Shown: positions 7,710 to 17,956, counted from the stretch's first letter. The stretch: DNA of 64,000 bases from Alteromonas gracilis (GCF_002993325.1 NZ_PVNO01000002.1:1-64000); one strand, 5' to 3'. The notes: generated by a model from the letters alone, not told the origin. Numbers and translations are program-made.

Positions 7710-9770
7710 TTAATATTTCAAGGAAACAGTAAGACGAACGTTTCTTGGTTCGACCGGGTGATAGTGCAAATCCTCTATGCCCTCTTCAGGCTCGCCAGGA
7801 AGTCTCGATACATAAAAGTAGTCGATATCATGGTCATCACTATCAAGGGCGTTCAACACTTCTAAAGTCACGTCCCACATCGGCTGACGATAAGCGACCT
7901 GTGCATTCATTAAAAACGTTGATGGCGGTGAAACTTCATCGAAGCTTTCCACCGTGCGAGAACTTAAATAACGACCTCGCAGCGTATAGCTAAACCCAAG
8001 CTGGTTTCCGTTTTGAAAATACGTCAGGCCTGCGCTCACAACGCCCGGTACTGTACCGTCAATATGGCGGCCTTCACCCTCTACGCTGTCGCTGAACCTT
8101 GCTTTTGTCCAAGCAGCTTCAATGTCAGTTGTTAAATGATGATTAACCCAGTAGTAGGCACTTACTTCTATACCGTGTCTTTCTGATGGTCGGCTCGCTT
8201 CAGTGAAGCCTGCGTCGCCGACATAAACCAGTTCACTATCTAGTTCTAGACGCCACAATGCAGCTGAAACGTTATAGGTTCTGTTGTCGGTAAAATTAAC
8301 CCCGGCTTCATAGCCAAGAGACTTCACTAATAGCGGTGATGGTTCGGTTGCATCCCCACTTACCGGATCTACAGTAATAGTTGCACCCCGCGCGTCGTTT
8401 GAGTGATAGCCTTGACCGATATTGGCAAATGCGGTGAACTGTTCAGACAGCAAGTATTTCAGGCCTGCTTTTAACGTAAAAATACCATCGTCAGCACTAC
8501 CGCTGTTGGCATCTAAATCGCTATCGACATCAACATCTAAGTAATCATAACGACCACCTAACGACAGGCTTAATCTATCGTTTAGAAAAATATTGGACTG
8601 AGCAAACAGTGCATAGCTGTTACTTTCTATCGCGTCTTCTCTAACGGTGCCAAACCGGGTTAAATTTTGAGTGCGATACAAGCCTACATTGTCAATATCG
8701 TCAAAGCGCCACTGGCCGCCCAAGGTAATACTGCTCCCTTCTGTAATAGCGAGGGGGAGGGTAGTAAATATTTCACCGCCATAGATTTTTCTATCATCAG
8801 CTTGTTCGAACTGATCGCCTCGCTCAGGGTTATCGAGGAAGTAAGTGAAATTAGAAAACAAACTAAGCTCTGTGTCTATGGCATAAATAGAGGCGTTCCA
8901 TGTGTCGCTAGCGTAGTTTGCAGATAGACTATAGCGAGAAGACTCTCCCCCAACTTGGGTATCTATAGAGCCTAGGCGGTCTATTAAGCCGCTTTGAATA
9001 GCACGCTCTGGTACCTGATCAGCGCCGTTCCAGCTATTGTCATAAGCCATGCCTGTTATGGTAAGTTGGCCATCTAACATTGGCGTAATATATCGAATAT
9101 GAGCGTTTTTCTTTTTTACGTCTTCGTCAACATCAGTCCATGGGCCGTCATAGGTTTGGTATTCTAAAGCCGTAACAATGCGGCTTTCTCCGGCTTCAAA
9201 CTGGTTTAGTGCAACGGCGCGCTTAAAACCATATTCGCCCAAACCTAAGAATACCTGGTTGTTTTCAAGAGAATCTCTCAAATTAAAAATCGCGCCGCCT
9301 GCACTAGAAAAATCGCCAATGTTGGCATAGTAGGTACCTTTAAAGTAGTTAAGGCTGTCGATTAGTTCAGGAATTATAAAGTTTAGGTCGCTGTATCCTT
9401 GACCGTGGCCGTGACTACGCATGTTGACCGGCATTCCATCGACGCTTACGGTGAAATCGGTTCCATGGTCAAGATTAAAACCGCGAAGAAAATACTGGTT
9501 GGCTTTTCCTGAACCGCTGTGTTGCGTCACCATCATACCTGGAATAAATTCCAATATTTCACCAGCGCGTAGCATTGGGCGGTCAATCATAGTGTCACCC
9601 GACACCCATCCCTGAGAAGCTGAGATAAATTCCCCGTCTTTTACTGACGAGTCACCGCGTACCCGAATATGCTCAATATCACCTTCTGGGTCATCGAGGG
9701 CGAGTGTGGGTGCAGTTGCGAGTAATATAGCGCTAGCAGTTAGTGTTTTTGCGAAAGTTAATGTGGTCAC
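7710..9770 (-). CDS. TonB-dependent outer-membrane receptor
   Basis: A 686-residue outer-membrane receptor. A signal peptide (ending APTLA, about residue 24) is followed by a TonB-box-like EHIRVRG segment. The plug domain covers about 45-165, with LEFIPGMMVTQHSGSGKANQYFLRGFNLDHGTDFTVSVDG split by short loops. A 22-strand barrel domain follows and ends in an aromatic-rich strand (VRLTVSLKY). A histidine-rich plug loop (NMRSHGHGQGY) could contact a metal or metal complex. The start is GTG at 9770 with a GGAAA ribosome-binding site. A GCATC-N17-CGTT site precedes it, so it is probably controlled by the neighbouring ECF sigma factor. No N-terminal signalling domain for FecI/FecR-type signalling is seen, which fits the separate RskA-type anti-sigma. 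The substrate is unknown. Confidence 0.9.
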   Translation of the reverse strand: MTTLTFAKTLTASAILLATAPTLALDDPEGDIEHIRVRGDSSVKDGEFISASQGWVSGDTMIDRPMLRAGEILEFIPGMMVTQHSGSGKANQYFLRGFNLDHGTDFTVSVDGMPVNMRSHGHGQGYSDLNFIIPELIDSLNYFKGTYYANIGDFSSAGGAIFNLRDSLENNQVFLGLGEYGFKRAVALNQFEAGESRIVTALEYQTYDGPWTDVDEDVKKKNAHIRYITPMLDGQLTITGMAYDNSWNGADQVPERAIQSGLIDRLGSIDTQVGGESSRYSLSANYASDTWNASIYAIDTELSLFSNFTYFLDNPERGDQFEQADDRKIYGGEIFTTLPLAITEGSSITLGGQWRFDDIDNVGLYRTQNLTRFGTVREDAIESNSYALFAQSNIFLNDRLSLSLGGRYDYLDVDVDSDLDANSGSADDGIFTLKAGLKYLLSEQFTAFANIGQGYHSNDARGATITVDPVSGDATEPSPLLVKSLGYEAGVNFTDNRTYNVSAALWRLELDSELVYVGDAGFTEASRPSERHGIEVSAYYWVNHHLTTDIEAAWTKARFSDSVEGEGRHIDGTVPGVVSAGLTYFQNGNQLGFSYTLRGRYLSSRTVESFDEVSPPSTFLMNAQVAYRQPMWDVTLEVLNALDSDDHDIDYFYVSRLPGEPEEGIEDLHYHPVEPRNVRLTVSLKY

Positions 9771-9803
9771 TTTAAGATTTCCGTTATCCGTTTTAATAAC
9801 GAT

Positions 9804-9829
9804 AACGAATGAATGGTATGCTTGGATGC
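9804..9829 (-). promoter_or_regulatory. Candidate ECF-sigma promoter of the TonB receptor gene
   Basis: GCATC (9825-9829) and CGTT (9804-9807) on the minus strand are separated by exactly 17 bases, as before the DUF4331 operon, and lie about 34 bases before the GTG start. The -35 side is similar beyond the core (TGCATC then C or T, then AA) in both places. Confidence 0.6.
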
Positions 9830-9839
9830 ATTTTTTTTA

Positions 9840-9855
9840 ATAACTGTGCAGTTAT
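9840..9855. promoter_or_regulatory. Perfect 7-bp palindrome, possible operator
   Basis: ATAACTG and CAGTTAT flank a two-base centre. It lies just upstream of the receptor promoter's -35 block, in the gap shared with the divergent RDD gene, and could bind a dimeric regulator. No regulator is identified. Confidence 0.35.
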
Positions 9856-9965
9856 CGGTTTATCAATCACTTTATTAAATGACGTTTAGTGTGGCTTATT
9901 GTGTTTATGCTGTAGGGCGCTTGTGTCAAAATATGTATTGAAAATGATGATGTGAAGAGACACCC

Positions 9966-10550
9966 GTGGCAAGACACGATAAGAAAGTTAAGAAAAGGCA
10001 ATCGGCACCAAAATCGTCGACGACTGCTGAACATGAAAATGCGAGTAGCGCAGACTCAGACATTGAAACCCTTGAGCGAGCGGGGTTTATCCGCCGGTTA
10101 CTTGCTATGGTTTACGACACCCTGGTGGCAACTGCCGTAGGCATGTGCGCAGCGATGGTGATGATAGTCACACTGGTGGTTATGTTAAAAAACGGTACCC
10201 TCGATTTACAGGGGTACGCAGAGCCCGCCGACCTTATTCAGGCGTCGTTTGGCTATAAGTTGCTTATTCAAACTTGGGTAGGCTTTTGGATAGCTGGCTT
10301 TTTCTTATGGTTTTGGCGCAGAGGTGGGCAAACATTAGGTATGCGAGCTTGGCGCTTGCGGATTTATAGCACCGTTGAAGAGCCTATGACGTGGCCTCGC
10401 TTATTCATTCGACTTTTTGCATCGCTAGGTGGTCTCGGCACTCTGTTGGTCTTATTTGATTTTAAGAATAAACAGTCACTGCAAGACCGTTTAGCGAAAA
10501 CAGAAGTGTTGAAATTAAGCAAAGAGGCGAACGACCACAAAAGTTGGTAG
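9966..10550 (+). CDS. RDD family membrane protein
   Basis: A 194-residue inner-membrane protein of the RDD family. The N-terminal 40 residues are basic and soluble. The RDD domain starts at about 43 (AGFIRRLLAMVYDTLVA, with the defining arginine and aspartate) and has three to four membrane helices. The second half carries the characteristic GQTLGMRAWRLRI block and a final QDRLAKTEVL. Function is unknown; some relatives affect ion tolerance. The start is GTG with GAAGAG upstream, and alternative starts are not excluded. It is divergent from the TonB receptor gene and ends at a terminator shared with lptG. Confidence 0.8.
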   Translation: MARHDKKVKKRQSAPKSSTTAEHENASSADSDIETLERAGFIRRLLAMVYDTLVATAVGMCAAMVMIVTLVVMLKNGTLDLQGYAEPADLIQASFGYKLLIQTWVGFWIAGFFLWFWRRGGQTLGMRAWRLRIYSTVEEPMTWPRLFIRLFASLGGLGTLLVLFDFKNKQSLQDRLAKTEVLKLSKEANDHKSW

Positions 10551-10660
10551 CGTGCGTGTTGGTTGGCTTAAGAAACGTATTCGAGAAGGTTATCACTTAC
10601 TAGCGACGATAACCCATCGGTCAATTGGTAGTGAATTTCTGCGCTTGAGTACGAAAAAAA

Positions 10661-10692
10661 TATAAAAAAAGAGGCGATGCCTCTTTTTTTAT
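10661..10692. terminator. Bidirectional terminator between the RDD gene and lptG
   Basis: A seven-base A tract, AGAGGC, GAT loop, GCCTCT and a seven-base T tract form a stem that ends transcription on both strands. The genes on either side are convergent. A second inverted repeat (GGTTATC and GATAACC, 10588-10614) lies just before it. Confidence 0.9.
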
Positions 10693-10742
10693 ATGTGCTG
10701 TAAGCTACCAATACACCAATCGTAAGTCACTTTGTTGTTTAA

Positions 10743-11804
10743 TTATCGCCTGAGCATAATACCAGCGACAGCAGCAAACAGCAGGCTTGGTAGCAAAGCA
10801 CCAAGGAATGGCGGCAACTGATATACCAAGCTCACGGGGCCAAATACCTCGTTTAATATAAAAAAGCCAAAACCTGTTAGCACGCCCATAATAACGCGAG
10901 CACCCATAGTCACGCTGCGTAACGGCCCGAATATAAACGACAGCGCCATCAACAACATAACGCCAACTGATATAGGCTGGAATACTTTCCGCCACAGCGC
11001 TAACTCATAGCGAGATGGATCTTGGTCGTTATTATCTAGATAGTTCACGTAATCAAGCAAGCCAGTAATAGACAATGCTTCCGGCTTAACCGCCACAATC
11101 CCCAATTTATCGGGAGTAAGGGTCGAGTTCCAGCGCACGCGATCGCTTTCATCTAACGTGACATTGGTTTCTGTAAACTGGGTTACTTCAACGCCGTTTA
11201 GCCACCAGCCATCGCCGTCAAACTCTCCATTTTTCGCATAGGTGATACTGTCTAGTGAAAGGTCAGCATTGAAACTAAATATGCTCACATCTTTAAGCGA
11301 GTCTTGGCTCAGCACTTGGCCAATGCTCACAAACCTGTCTCCATCCTTTGCCCATACAAGTTTATCAGATGAGAATAAACTTCCGCCCGAAATGGCTTCT
11401 GTTCTTATTTGTTTGGCTTTGGTTTCACTGTAAGGCGTTACCCATTCACCTACGGCCATCACCAGTAAAATCATAACAAGCGTCGATTTCATGGCCGAGT
11501 TGATTATATTCCAGCGGCTCATTCCTGATGCTTGCATGACCACCAGCTCACTGTTGCTTGCCAAGACGCCCATGCCAATAAGGCCGCCAAGTAAGGTGGC
11601 CATAGGGAAGAACTGTTCTAAATCACGGGGCAAGCTTAGTAGTACGTAAATAAACGCGGCGAGCATGTCGTAGTCGCCTTCGCCTATTTTGCGCAACTGT
11701 TCCACGAACTTAATAAGTGCACTTAAACCAATAAGAACACTAAGAGTGACGGTTATGGTGCCCAACAACGTTCGTGCTATGTACAAATCGAGGATCTTAA
11801 ACAT
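10743..11804 (-). CDS. lptG: LPS export ABC transporter permease LptG
   Basis: A 353-residue inner-membrane permease of the YjgP/YjgQ family. With LptF and the LptB ATPase (not in this window) it extracts lipopolysaccharide from the inner membrane and feeds it to the LptC-LptA bridge. Three N-terminal helices (about 10-115), a periplasmic beta-jellyroll domain (about 130-265) and three C-terminal helices are visible. The coupling-helix block MGVLASNSELVVMQASGMS is typical. It starts directly after the lptF stop with no gap, so the two form one operon. Length is normal. Confidence 0.95.
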   Translation of the reverse strand: MFKILDLYIARTLLGTITVTLSVLIGLSALIKFVEQLRKIGEGDYDMLAAFIYVLLSLPRDLEQFFPMATLLGGLIGMGVLASNSELVVMQASGMSRWNIINSAMKSTLVMILLVMAVGEWVTPYSETKAKQIRTEAISGGSLFSSDKLVWAKDGDRFVSIGQVLSQDSLKDVSIFSFNADLSLDSITYAKNGEFDGDGWWLNGVEVTQFTETNVTLDESDRVRWNSTLTPDKLGIVAVKPEALSITGLLDYVNYLDNNDQDPSRYELALWRKVFQPISVGVMLLMALSFIFGPLRSVTMGARVIMGVLTGFGFFILNEVFGPVSLVYQLPPFLGALLPSLLFAAVAGIMLRR

Positions 11805-12905
11805 CTATTTCTTCCTCAATATCCAAGCGCGAAGCTCTGTGCCAGTTTTCCTGTCTCGCACAATAAGCATAACCCCTATTATCAGCATAATGGTATGAAC
11901 CCACCATAAACCAAGCTGGGGCGGCATTTTTCCGTCCTCTAATACTCGTCTGCTTGCAAGTAATAGTAAGAAGTAGCCAAGGTAAAGCAAAATGGCAGGG
12001 AACATTTTCCCGAATCGCCCCTGACGCGGGTCAACTGCGCTAAGAGGAACGGCAATAAGCACTAAAAACGGGATGGATAAGGGGATCGCAATGCGCCACT
12101 GTAGCTCTGCTCTAGCTTCAATGCTGTCGTCTTCCCAAAGCTCGTTGGTGGGCAAAACACTTACCTTGCGACGGGTTTCGTCTGCAGGTTTATCGGCTAT
12201 CTGAATCTGGTATTCATCAAACTCAACTTTACGGAAGGCCTTTTCAGACTGCTTGCCTTCGTACTGCACCCCTTCTTTTAATACAAGGTTTCGCGTGCCG
12301 TCTGGATTGTTAGCTACTTCGCCCGTTTGCGCGTAAACCACGCGGACACCGCCTTCGCTGTCATCGGTTTGATTTTGCGACAGGAATACACGCTGCAGCG
12401 TATCATTTTTGTCCACGTCATGAACAAAAATAACCGCTTTCTCATTTCCGGTCTGCTGGAAACGGCCAGGCATCAGCGCTGAAAGTCCCGCCTCATTTCG
12501 CGCTTTTTCTCGCAGTTGATATTCGTTTTCGGCAGCCAGCGGCGCGAAATAAAGGGTGATTGCGCCAGTAACTACCATGATGAGCACAGATAAAAATAGC
12601 ATCACCCGCGTAACGTACCATTCACTGATACCACAGGCGCGCATCACCGTCATTTCACTATCTACATACAGCCTGCCGTGGGCCAGCATTATGCCTAAGT
12701 AAGCACTGATGGGCAGCACCAACGATGAGAGAATGGGGGCATATAAACCTAAGAAGCCAAGCACTAGCCCAGCGGGAATGTCACCGTCTGATGCATCGCC
12801 TAAAACGCGCACAAATCGCAAGGTGACAAAAATTGCCATTAGGATGAAGAAAATCGCTAACTGAGATTTCAGCGTTTCCTTAAGTAAATAGCGGAATATC
12901 AGCAT
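11805..12905 (-). CDS. lptF: LPS export ABC transporter permease LptF
   Basis: A 366-residue partner of LptG with the same fold: N-terminal membrane helices, a periplasmic jellyroll (about 120-260) and C-terminal helices. Recognised by MLIFRYLLKETLKSQL at the start, the GRLYVDSEMTVMRACGIS coupling block and LSALMPGRFQQT in the periplasmic domain. It is first in the lptF-lptG operon and divergent from pepA, the usual gammaproteobacterial arrangement. No convincing promoter was picked out by eye in the 260-base gap to pepA. Confidence 0.95.
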   Translation of the reverse strand: MLIFRYLLKETLKSQLAIFFILMAIFVTLRFVRVLGDASDGDIPAGLVLGFLGLYAPILSSLVLPISAYLGIMLAHGRLYVDSEMTVMRACGISEWYVTRVMLFLSVLIMVVTGAITLYFAPLAAENEYQLREKARNEAGLSALMPGRFQQTGNEKAVIFVHDVDKNDTLQRVFLSQNQTDDSEGGVRVVYAQTGEVANNPDGTRNLVLKEGVQYEGKQSEKAFRKVEFDEYQIQIADKPADETRRKVSVLPTNELWEDDSIEARAELQWRIAIPLSIPFLVLIAVPLSAVDPRQGRFGKMFPAILLYLGYFLLLLASRRVLEDGKMPPQLGLWWVHTIMLIIGVMLIVRDRKTGTELRAWILRKK

Positions 12906-13168
12906 CTCAGCCCTTCCGGAAAATTAGGAATTTTAGTGAAAGAATGCACAATTTTGTTTAAACTTACCGTTTTTACAAGTTTTGCCTGCAATCATAAACC
13001 GTTTGCATGGTGTTTTGACGCAAAATTAACCTATATTCAATAGGCATGAAAGCGTGTATTGCAGCGAACTAAAAAGTTATGCTGCGTATTAAAACATAAA
13101 GCAGCGCGAAACGTTACGTGATTTTAGTCATCGTGCAAACCATAAACGACGAAAAGCGAGGTGATATC

Positions 13169-14674
13169 GTGGAGTTTAGTGTAAAAAGTGGCAGTCCTGA
13201 AAAACAACGCAGTGCATGTATTGTTGTGGGTGTCTTCGAGCCGCGTCGCCTAACGGCGGTGGCCGAACAACTAGACGAAATCAGTGAAGGTTATATCAGC
13301 AACTTGTTACGCCGTGGCGACCTTGAGGGTAAAGCGGGTCAAATGTTGTTGCTACACAATGTACCTAACGTACTGAGCGAGCGCGTGCTTCTAGTCGGTT
13401 GTGGCAAAGAGCGCGAATTAGATGAACGTCAGTATAAGAATATCATTGCCAAAACCATTCAAACGTTGAATGAAACGGGTTCAATGGAAGCAGTGTGTTT
13501 CCTTACCGAGCTTCACGTTAAAGGCCGTGATACTTATTGGAAAGTGCGCCAAGCTGTTGAGGCAACGGAAGACACGCTTTACACCTTCTTGCAGCTTAAA
13601 ACGAAAAAAGGCGAGCCTCGCCGCCCGCTGCGCAAAATTGTATTTAATGTACCTACTCGTCGCGAACTGACGGTGGGCGAGCGTGCTATTGAGCATGGCT
13701 TGGCCGTTGCTCGTGGTGCAAAAGTGACGAAAGACGTGGCCAACATGCCACCAAACATTTGTAACCCCGCTTACCTGTGGCAACAAGCGCAAGAGCTAGC
13801 TAGCCAATATGACAGCGTAACTGCTGAAGTCGTTGATGAAACCCAAATGGCAGAGCTAGGTATGCAGGCATATTTAGCGGTTGGTCGTGGGTCTGACAAC
13901 GAAAGCATGATGAGTATTATGCATCACCGCGGCGGTGCTGCAGACCAAGCACCTATAGTGCTTGTTGGTAAAGGTCTTACTTTTGATTCTGGCGGTATTT
14001 CAATTAAGCCTGGCGAAGCCATGGATGAAATGAAGTACGACATGGGCGGCGCTGCAGGCGTGCTTGGCACGATGCACACTATCGCTGCGCTTAATTTGCC
14101 AATTAACGTTATCGGCGTACTAGCAGGCTGTGAGAACATGCCAGACGGTAAAGCCTATCGCCCAGGCGATATTCTAACGACCATGTCGGGCCAAACCGTT
14201 GAAGTGCTTAATACCGATGCAGAAGGCCGTTTGGTATTGTGCGACGCACTAACTTATGTAGAGCGTTTCGAACCAGAGCTTGTTATTGATGTTGCTACGC
14301 TAACGGGCGCGGCCATTATCGCATTAGGTCATCACGCAACGGCAGTAATGAGCACGCACAATCCTCTTGCTCACGAGCTACTAAATGCATCAGAGCAAAG
14401 CTCAGATCGCGCATGGCGTTTACCGCTATGGGATGATTACCAAGAGCAGCTTGAAAGTCCGTTTGCCGACATGACAAACCTGGGTGGTCGCCCTGCAGGG
14501 TCAATCACAGCCGGTTGTTTCCTGTCACGTTTTACTAAAAAGTACAACTGGGCGCACCTTGATATTGCCGGTACGGCATGGCGCAGTGGTAAGAACAAAG
14601 GTGCAACAGGCCGTCCAGTGCCTATGCTGTCTCAGTTCTTAATGAACCGCGCTGATATCAAGTTAGAGGACTAA
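13169..14674 (+). CDS. pepA: Leucyl aminopeptidase PepA (M17)
   Basis: A 501-residue cytosolic aminopeptidase with two active-site metal ions, acting as a hexamer. In E. coli it also binds DNA as an accessory factor in Xer recombination and in carAB control. The protein follows E. coli PepA closely, beginning [20 protein letters not shown]. Metal-binding and catalytic motifs are intact: [27 protein letters not shown] and the signature NTDAEGRL. The GTG at 13169 is preferred to the longer frame opening at 13118, because it has an AGGTGA ribosome-binding site and matches the family's N-terminus. First gene of pepA-holC-valS. Confidence 0.96.
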   Translation: MEFSVKSGSPEKQRSACIVVGVFEPRRLTAVAEQLDEISEGYISNLLRRGDLEGKAGQMLLLHNVPNVLSERVLLVGCGKERELDERQYKNIIAKTIQTLNETGSMEAVCFLTELHVKGRDTYWKVRQAVEATEDTLYTFLQLKTKKGEPRRPLRKIVFNVPTRRELTVGERAIEHGLAVARGAKVTKDVANMPPNICNPAYLWQQAQELASQYDSVTAEVVDETQMAELGMQAYLAVGRGSDNESMMSIMHHRGGAADQAPIVLVGKGLTFDSGGISIKPGEAMDEMKYDMGGAAGVLGTMHTIAALNLPINVIGVLAGCENMPDGKAYRPGDILTTMSGQTVEVLNTDAEGRLVLCDALTYVERFEPELVIDVATLTGAAIIALGHHATAVMSTHNPLAHELLNASEQSSDRAWRLPLWDDYQEQLESPFADMTNLGGRPAGSITAGCFLSRFTKKYNWAHLDIAGTAWRSGKNKGATGRPVPMLSQFLMNRADIKLED

Positions 14675-14680
14675 TCATTC

Positions 14681-15103
14681 ATGCCACAAGTGATATTTTA
14701 TCAACTTACCAGCAGTGACAATGGTGTGGCAGGCCGCGCCAGTGAAGTCATTGCGTCAGCGTTTGCCAATAAGCAAAAAATTAGCGTGTTGTGCGATACA
14801 CAGGCGCAAGCTGAAGAAGTTGATGAATTGTTGTGGCAGCTACCGGCTGACCGCTTCGTGCCCCATAATCTTTTTGGTGAAGGGCCGCAGTCGGGGACGC
14901 CGGTGGAAATTTGTTGGCGGCCAGAGCAGGTAGCCAGACGACAAATGGTGGTAAATGTGGGTTCCGGCATGGTGCCTTCGCCTAACCAGCATCGTCAAAT
15001 CATCGATTTTGTACCCGTGGACGAGAATGCCAAACAGGCTGCACGGGTGAGATACAAAAACTATCAGCAAGCTGGATGCAATATGCAGTTTAAATCTGCA
15101 TAG
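14681..15103 (+). CDS. holC: DNA polymerase III chi subunit HolC
   Basis: A 140-residue chi subunit of the DNA polymerase III clamp loader, linking psi to single-stranded-DNA-binding protein. Family marks include the opening MPQVIFYQL, VLCDTQAQAEEVDELLW, and LFGEGPQSGTPVEICW in the middle. The ATG lies 6 bases after the pepA stop. valS follows 35 bases later. This gene order is the standard one, which supports the assignment despite the low conservation of chi. Confidence 0.93.
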   Translation: MPQVIFYQLTSSDNGVAGRASEVIASAFANKQKISVLCDTQAQAEEVDELLWQLPADRFVPHNLFGEGPQSGTPVEICWRPEQVARRQMVVNVGSGMVPSPNQHRQIIDFVPVDENAKQAARVRYKNYQQAGCNMQFKSA

Positions 15104-15138
15104 CTCATTCGCGTTTAGCTTCAATTTGAGAGTGTGTA

Positions 15139-17913
15139 ATGGATAAAACCTTCGAACCGCAGTCCATCGAGCAGCAATGCTACAAGTCATGGGAAGAGGC
15201 GGGTTTATTTAAAGCTTCAGGTAGCGGCGACCCTTATTGTATTTTGCTTCCGCCACCAAACGTTACCGGTAGCCTTCACATGGGCCATGGTTTCCAGCAG
15301 ACCATTATGGATGCCTTAACCCGCTATCACCGCATGAAGGGCGACAATACGCTATGGCAAGTGGGTACTGACCACGCAGGTATTGCTACCCAAATGGTGG
15401 TAGAGCGCCAACTTAATGCTGAAGGCAAGACGCGCCACGATTTAGGTCGCGAAGACTTCATCAAAAAAGTGTGGGAATGGAAAGAGCACAGTGGCGGTAC
15501 GATCACCGGTCAAATGCGCCGCTTAGGTACGTCACCTGACTGGTCTCGCGAAGTGTTTACCATGGACGAAGACCTGTCTAAAGCCGTAACAGAAGTGTTC
15601 GTTAAACTTCACGAAGAAGGCCTTATTTATCGCGGTAAGCGTTTGGTTAACTGGGATCCAGTGCTTCACACGGCAGTATCTGACTTAGAAGTACTAAACG
15701 AAGAAGAAGACGGCCACATGTGGCACATGCGCTACCCACTTGCGGATGGTAGCGGTGAGCTAGTGGTTGCGACTACCCGCCCTGAAACCATGCTTGGTGA
15801 TACCGCGGTTGCGGTACACCCAGATGACGAGCGTTATCAAGGCTTTATCGGCAAAGAAATTAAGCTACCGATTACTGGCCGTTTAATTCCGGTGATTGCC
15901 GATGACTACGTAGACCAAGAATTTGGTACAGGCTGCGTTAAAATTACGCCAGCTCACGACTTCAACGACTACGACATGGGTAAGCGTCATAACCTACCTA
16001 TGATCAACATTCTTACTGACGATGCGAAAATTAACGACGATGCGCCAGAAGCATATCGCGGTTTAGATCGCTTCGACGCCCGTAAGCAAATTGTGGCCGA
16101 TTTAGACGCCCAAGGCGCATTGGTTAAAATTGAGCCGCACAAGCTTAAAGTGCCGCGCGGCGACAGAACGGGCGCGGTAATTGAACCATATCTAACTGAC
16201 CAATGGTATGTAGCCGTTGAGTCTCTTGCTAAGCCTGCAATTGAAGCGGTTGAAAGCGGCGAAATTCGTTTTGTGCCAGAGAACTGGAACAAGACTTACT
16301 ACCAGTGGATGCACAACATTCAAGACTGGTGTATTTCACGTCAGCTGTGGTGGGGACACCGTATTCCAGCGTGGTACGACGAAAACGGTAACGTTTTTGT
16401 TGGCCGCACCGAAGAAGAAGTACGTGAAAAACATGGCCTCGGCAGTGACGTGACCCTTTCACAAGACGACGATGTTCTTGATACCTGGTTCTCAAGTGCG
16501 CTATGGCCGTTCGCGACCATGGGCTGGCCAGAAGAAACACCAGACCTTGAAACCTTTGTACCGTCTTCAGTGCTAGTAACTGGCTTTGACATCATCTTCT
16601 TCTGGGTTGCCAGAATGATCATGATGACCAAGAAGTTCACTGGCAAGATTCCGTTTAAAGATATTTATATTACTGGCCTTATCCGTGATGAGAACGGCGA
16701 TAAAATGTCAAAGTCGAAGGGCAACGTGCTTGACCCAATCGATTTGATTGACGGTATTGATATTGAGTCGCTAGTGACTAAGCGCACTGCGGGCATGATG
16801 CAGCCTCAGCTTGCTGAGAAGATTGCCAAGCGTACTCGTAAACAGTTCCCAGATGGTATTCAGGCTTACGGCACAGATGCCTTGCGCTTTACCTTTGCAG
16901 CGATGGCGTCAACCAGTCGCGATATCAACTTTGATATGGCCCGTGTTGAAGGCTACCGCAACTTCTGTAACAAAATTTGGAACGCATCCCGTTTCGTATT
17001 GATGAACACAGAAGAGCACGATACAGGCCGTGACGGTGGCGAAATGGTGCTTAGCATGGCCGATCGCTGGATTTGGGCTAAGTTCCAACAAACGCTGGTT
17101 GAGTTTGAAAAAGCCCTTGAAGACTACCGCTTTGATATTGCTGCGCAAACGGTCTACGAGTTTACCTGGAACCAGTTCTGTGACTGGTATCTGGAACTCA
17201 CTAAGCCTGTGCTTAGCAATGACGCCAGCACTGAAGCCGAAAAGCGCGGTACCCGCCATACGCTAATTAACGTGCTAGAAAGCCTGCTTCGCTTGTTGCA
17301 CCCGCTAATGCCTTTTATTACCGACACGATTTGGCAGCGCGTTGTGCCACTAAGTGCGCTTAAGGTGGAAGAGGGCGCAAGCATTATGGTTCAGGCATTC
17401 CCTGAAGTTGATGCAGCGAAACAAGACGACAAAGTACTTGCTGATATCGAGTGGGTGAAGAAGTTTATCGTAGGTATTCGTAATATCCGTGGTGAAATGG
17501 ATATCTCGCCAAACAAGCCACTTAATGCGCTACTTAAAAACGTAAGTGATGAAGACACTCGTCGTCTTGATGCGGCTAAGGCATTCCTAGACAAGCTTTC
17601 TAAGCTTGAAACCGTTACGATATTAAAAGACGGTGAAGAAGCACCAGCCAGTGCCACAGCGCTTGTGGGGGAAATGGAAATACTTATCCCAATGGCAGGG
17701 CTTATCGACAAAGACGCAGAGCTTGCTCGTATTACTAAAGCGATGGAGAAAATCGAGAAAGATGTTTCTCGTACCCGTGGCAAATTAGGTAACGAGAAGT
17801 TCGTAAGCAACGCGCCAGAAGCGGTAATTGAGAAAGAACGCGGTAAGTTGGAAGAGGGTGAAAAAGCCCTAGCTAAACTTAAAGAGCAGTTCGAGACCAT
17901 TAAAGCACTGTAA
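15139..17913 (+). CDS. valS: Valyl-tRNA synthetase
   Basis: A 924-residue class I aminoacyl-tRNA synthetase that charges tRNA-Val. The HIGH signature appears as HMGH at residues 47-50. The editing domain (about 190-330) removes mischarged threonine. The KMSKS signature is intact in [15 protein letters not shown] helical anticodon-binding domain and a C-terminal coiled coil (about 855-920) complete the normal architecture. No T-box or other leader control is visible. It is followed by a strong terminator. Confidence 0.97.
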   Translation: MDKTFEPQSIEQQCYKSWEEAGLFKASGSGDPYCILLPPPNVTGSLHMGHGFQQTIMDALTRYHRMKGDNTLWQVGTDHAGIATQMVVERQLNAEGKTRHDLGREDFIKKVWEWKEHSGGTITGQMRRLGTSPDWSREVFTMDEDLSKAVTEVFVKLHEEGLIYRGKRLVNWDPVLHTAVSDLEVLNEEEDGHMWHMRYPLADGSGELVVATTRPETMLGDTAVAVHPDDERYQGFIGKEIKLPITGRLIPVIADDYVDQEFGTGCVKITPAHDFNDYDMGKRHNLPMINILTDDAKINDDAPEAYRGLDRFDARKQIVADLDAQGALVKIEPHKLKVPRGDRTGAVIEPYLTDQWYVAVESLAKPAIEAVESGEIRFVPENWNKTYYQWMHNIQDWCISRQLWWGHRIPAWYDENGNVFVGRTEEEVREKHGLGSDVTLSQDDDVLDTWFSSALWPFATMGWPEETPDLETFVPSSVLVTGFDIIFFWVARMIMMTKKFTGKIPFKDIYITGLIRDENGDKMSKSKGNVLDPIDLIDGIDIESLVTKRTAGMMQPQLAEKIAKRTRKQFPDGIQAYGTDALRFTFAAMASTSRDINFDMARVEGYRNFCNKIWNASRFVLMNTEEHDTGRDGGEMVLSMADRWIWAKFQQTLVEFEKALEDYRFDIAAQTVYEFTWNQFCDWYLELTKPVLSNDASTEAEKRGTRHTLINVLESLLRLLHPLMPFITDTIWQRVVPLSALKVEEGASIMVQAFPEVDAAKQDDKVLADIEWVKKFIVGIRNIRGEMDISPNKPLNALLKNVSDEDTRRLDAAKAFLDKLSKLETVTILKDGEEAPASATALVGEMEILIPMAGLIDKDAELARITKAMEKIEKDVSRTRGKLGNEKFVSNAPEAVIEKERGKLEEGEKALAKLKEQFETIKAL

Positions 17914-17956
17914 ACGAAAATACTTCAGCTTTAACTGGCTAATGAAGTAGATAAAT

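Noticed and set aside
9787-9810. Fur box directly before the TonB receptor gene
   Set aside because: The AATAACGATAACGAATG stretch is only a partial match to the Fur repeat pattern, and the AACG part is better explained as the -10 of the ECF-like promoter.
10705-10995. A 96-codon minus-strand frame at the end of lptG
   Set aside because: It lies in another frame of lptG and across its stop; no independent support.
13118-13168. A 17-codon N-terminal extension of pepA
   Set aside because: The conserved family N-terminus begins at the GTG at 13169, which has its own ribosome-binding site.
15987-17900. Several long open frames on the minus strand within valS
   Set aside because: They are shadows of a strongly conserved gene with biased codon use; none has a ribosome-binding site or recognisable domain.
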